DNA from: Leptospira sp.
Lineage (GTDB): Bacteria > Spirochaetota > Leptospiria > Leptospirales > Leptospiraceae
Direction: 5' to 3'
Assembly (NCBI GenBank): GCA_021413405.1
Contig: JAIOQL010000606.1
Location: 1 to 6,866, forward strand
DNA length: 6,866 nt
Of this stretch, positions 6,028 to 6,866 are shown one piece after another. A program made the translations under genes and the position numbers. Position 1 is the stretch's first letter. Each line of letters starts with the position of its first letter. The notes below the pieces were generated by a model. That model was not told the DNA's origin, made no database searches, and was given only the letters and a program-made list of their open reading frames with translations.

Positions 6028-6840
6028 ATGTTGAGGAATTTTCTTACAAAGTTTATAGCAGTAAATATTTTTCTGTGCGTTGGTGTAATCTACGCAGAAA
6101 CAATAATTTTGCGGAATGGCACAGCAGTTCGGGGTAGCATTACCTCTCAAAATGAAAAGGAAATTGCAGTTAAAACGGCGGGTGGCCAGATTCTCACTTT
6201 TGGAAAATACCAGATCCTGAAGATTGTCACGAAGGAGCTGGAAATTCCTGATTTACGTAAGATTAAAACGGAAGAAGAAGCTATATTACTGGAACAAGAA
6301 AAAAAATCATCTGAGGATCAGATTTCAGAATCTTCCGGAAGCGACCGGCCCGGTGGGAGAAAAAATTTAACGAGATGGGGAGTCACCTGGAGATCTGCAG
6401 TCCTGCCAGGCTGGGGACAGTTCCATGAGGACAGGAATCTTGCTGCCATCCTATTTCCGGCAATTATACTGATTTCCGGTTTTGCTACATACCAGAAGAA
6501 CATAGAATACAGAAGATCTATCAGTGATTCTGATAAACTCAATAACCCGTACGGACCAGCATCTGTACGCTTCACAGCAAATCCGGTTGCCTTGTATTTT
6601 TACAATATTCCGTTCGAACAGCAAAGACATGCAGTCGATCATAATTATCGTGAAGTAAGAGCATTTGGAGCATTGACTGTTTTTCTCTATATACTGAATA
6701 TTGCAGATGCTGCTTTTTTTTACAAACCTCTCAATGTTGCAAATAGCGGACTGATTCTGGATTTTGCGCCACGATCTTCTTTCAATGCAGTATACGGGAA
6801 TACTTCAGAATTTAAACTTGGTTACTACTTCCGTTTCTGA
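6028..6840 (+). CDS. DUF5683-type membrane protein with signal peptide and N-terminal SH3/LSM-like domain
   Basis: A 270-residue envelope protein of unknown function. Residues 1-23 form a good signal peptide (LRNFLTK, a hydrophobic core, then VIYA before ETI). Residues about 24-68 form a small beta domain (ILRNGTAVRGSI, then IAVKTAGGQILTF and YQILKI) of the SH3/LSM-like sort often seen in spirochaete exported proteins. A charged linker rich in Glu, Lys and Ser (69-115) leads to the DUF5683 signature WRSAVLPGWGQF (121-132), with hydrophobic segments at about 138-154 and 211-231 and the chain ending YYFRF. Recognition of DUF5683 is from memory of its LPGWGQ motif. It lies 31 bp after the repeat-protein gene on the same strand, so the two may act together. 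The final Phe would suit an outer-membrane protein, but the helices argue for the inner membrane. Confidence 0.82.
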   Translation: MLRNFLTKFIAVNIFLCVGVIYAETIILRNGTAVRGSITSQNEKEIAVKTAGGQILTFGKYQILKIVTKELEIPDLRKIKTEEEAILLEQEKKSSEDQISESSGSDRPGGRKNLTRWGVTWRSAVLPGWGQFHEDRNLAAILFPAIILISGFATYQKNIEYRRSISDSDKLNNPYGPASVRFTANPVALYFYNIPFEQQRHAVDHNYREVRAFGALTVFLYILNIADAAFFYKPLNVANSGLILDFAPRSSFNAVYGNTSEFKLGYYFRF

Positions 6841-6866
6841 TACCATTATCCGCTAATGGGGACCGG

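Noticed and set aside
6843..6859. Inverted repeat CCATTA/TAATGG with a 5-base loop after the DUF5683 gene
   Set aside because: The stem is only six pairs and AT-rich, no T-run follows before the window ends, and it cannot be judged without more sequence.

Overview
The window looks like chromosomal DNA of a spirochaete of the Leptospira group. The strongest clue is the SemiSWEET sugar transporter at 36-290, which as I recall it closely resembles the structurally solved Leptospira biflexa protein. Further clues are a GMP synthase with the long, eukaryote-like C-terminal part, several exported proteins of kinds common in leptospires, and moderately AT-rich DNA (about 40% GC by eye, not computed). 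No rRNA, tRNA, CRISPR array, insertion sequence or phage gene was seen. The assignment rests on remembered family features, not on a search.

Layout: (1) 36-682, minus strand: queF (queuosine precursor reductase) followed by a SemiSWEET transporter, joined by an ATGA stop/start overlap. (2) 717-3411, plus strand: guaA, then an alpha/beta hydrolase one base downstream. guaA is divergent from queF with only 34 bp between their start codons, so guaA's promoter probably lies inside queF. (3) 3412-3459: a short convergent gap with a perfect 8-bp hairpin. (4) 3460-3726, minus strand: a small exported protein with four cysteines that I do not recognise. (5) 3727-3839: a 113-bp divergent intergenic region. 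(6) 3840-6840, plus strand: a 718-residue exported protein made of a fibronectin-III-like domain plus six copies of a ~104-residue beta-rich repeat, followed 31 bp downstream by a DUF5683-type membrane protein with a signal peptide. The window ends just after this gene. Every base from 36 to 6840 is genic or in a gap of at most 113 bp.

The left half is housekeeping: GuaA makes GMP, which feeds the GTP pool; GTP is the precursor of preQ0, the QueF substrate; SemiSWEET moves sugar; the hydrolase has no known substrate. The right half (3460-6840) is the least explained and most interesting part: three exported or membrane proteins that may form a cell-envelope module. The six-fold repeat protein and its DUF5683 partner look like an operon; the four-cysteine protein is divergent from them and may or may not belong.
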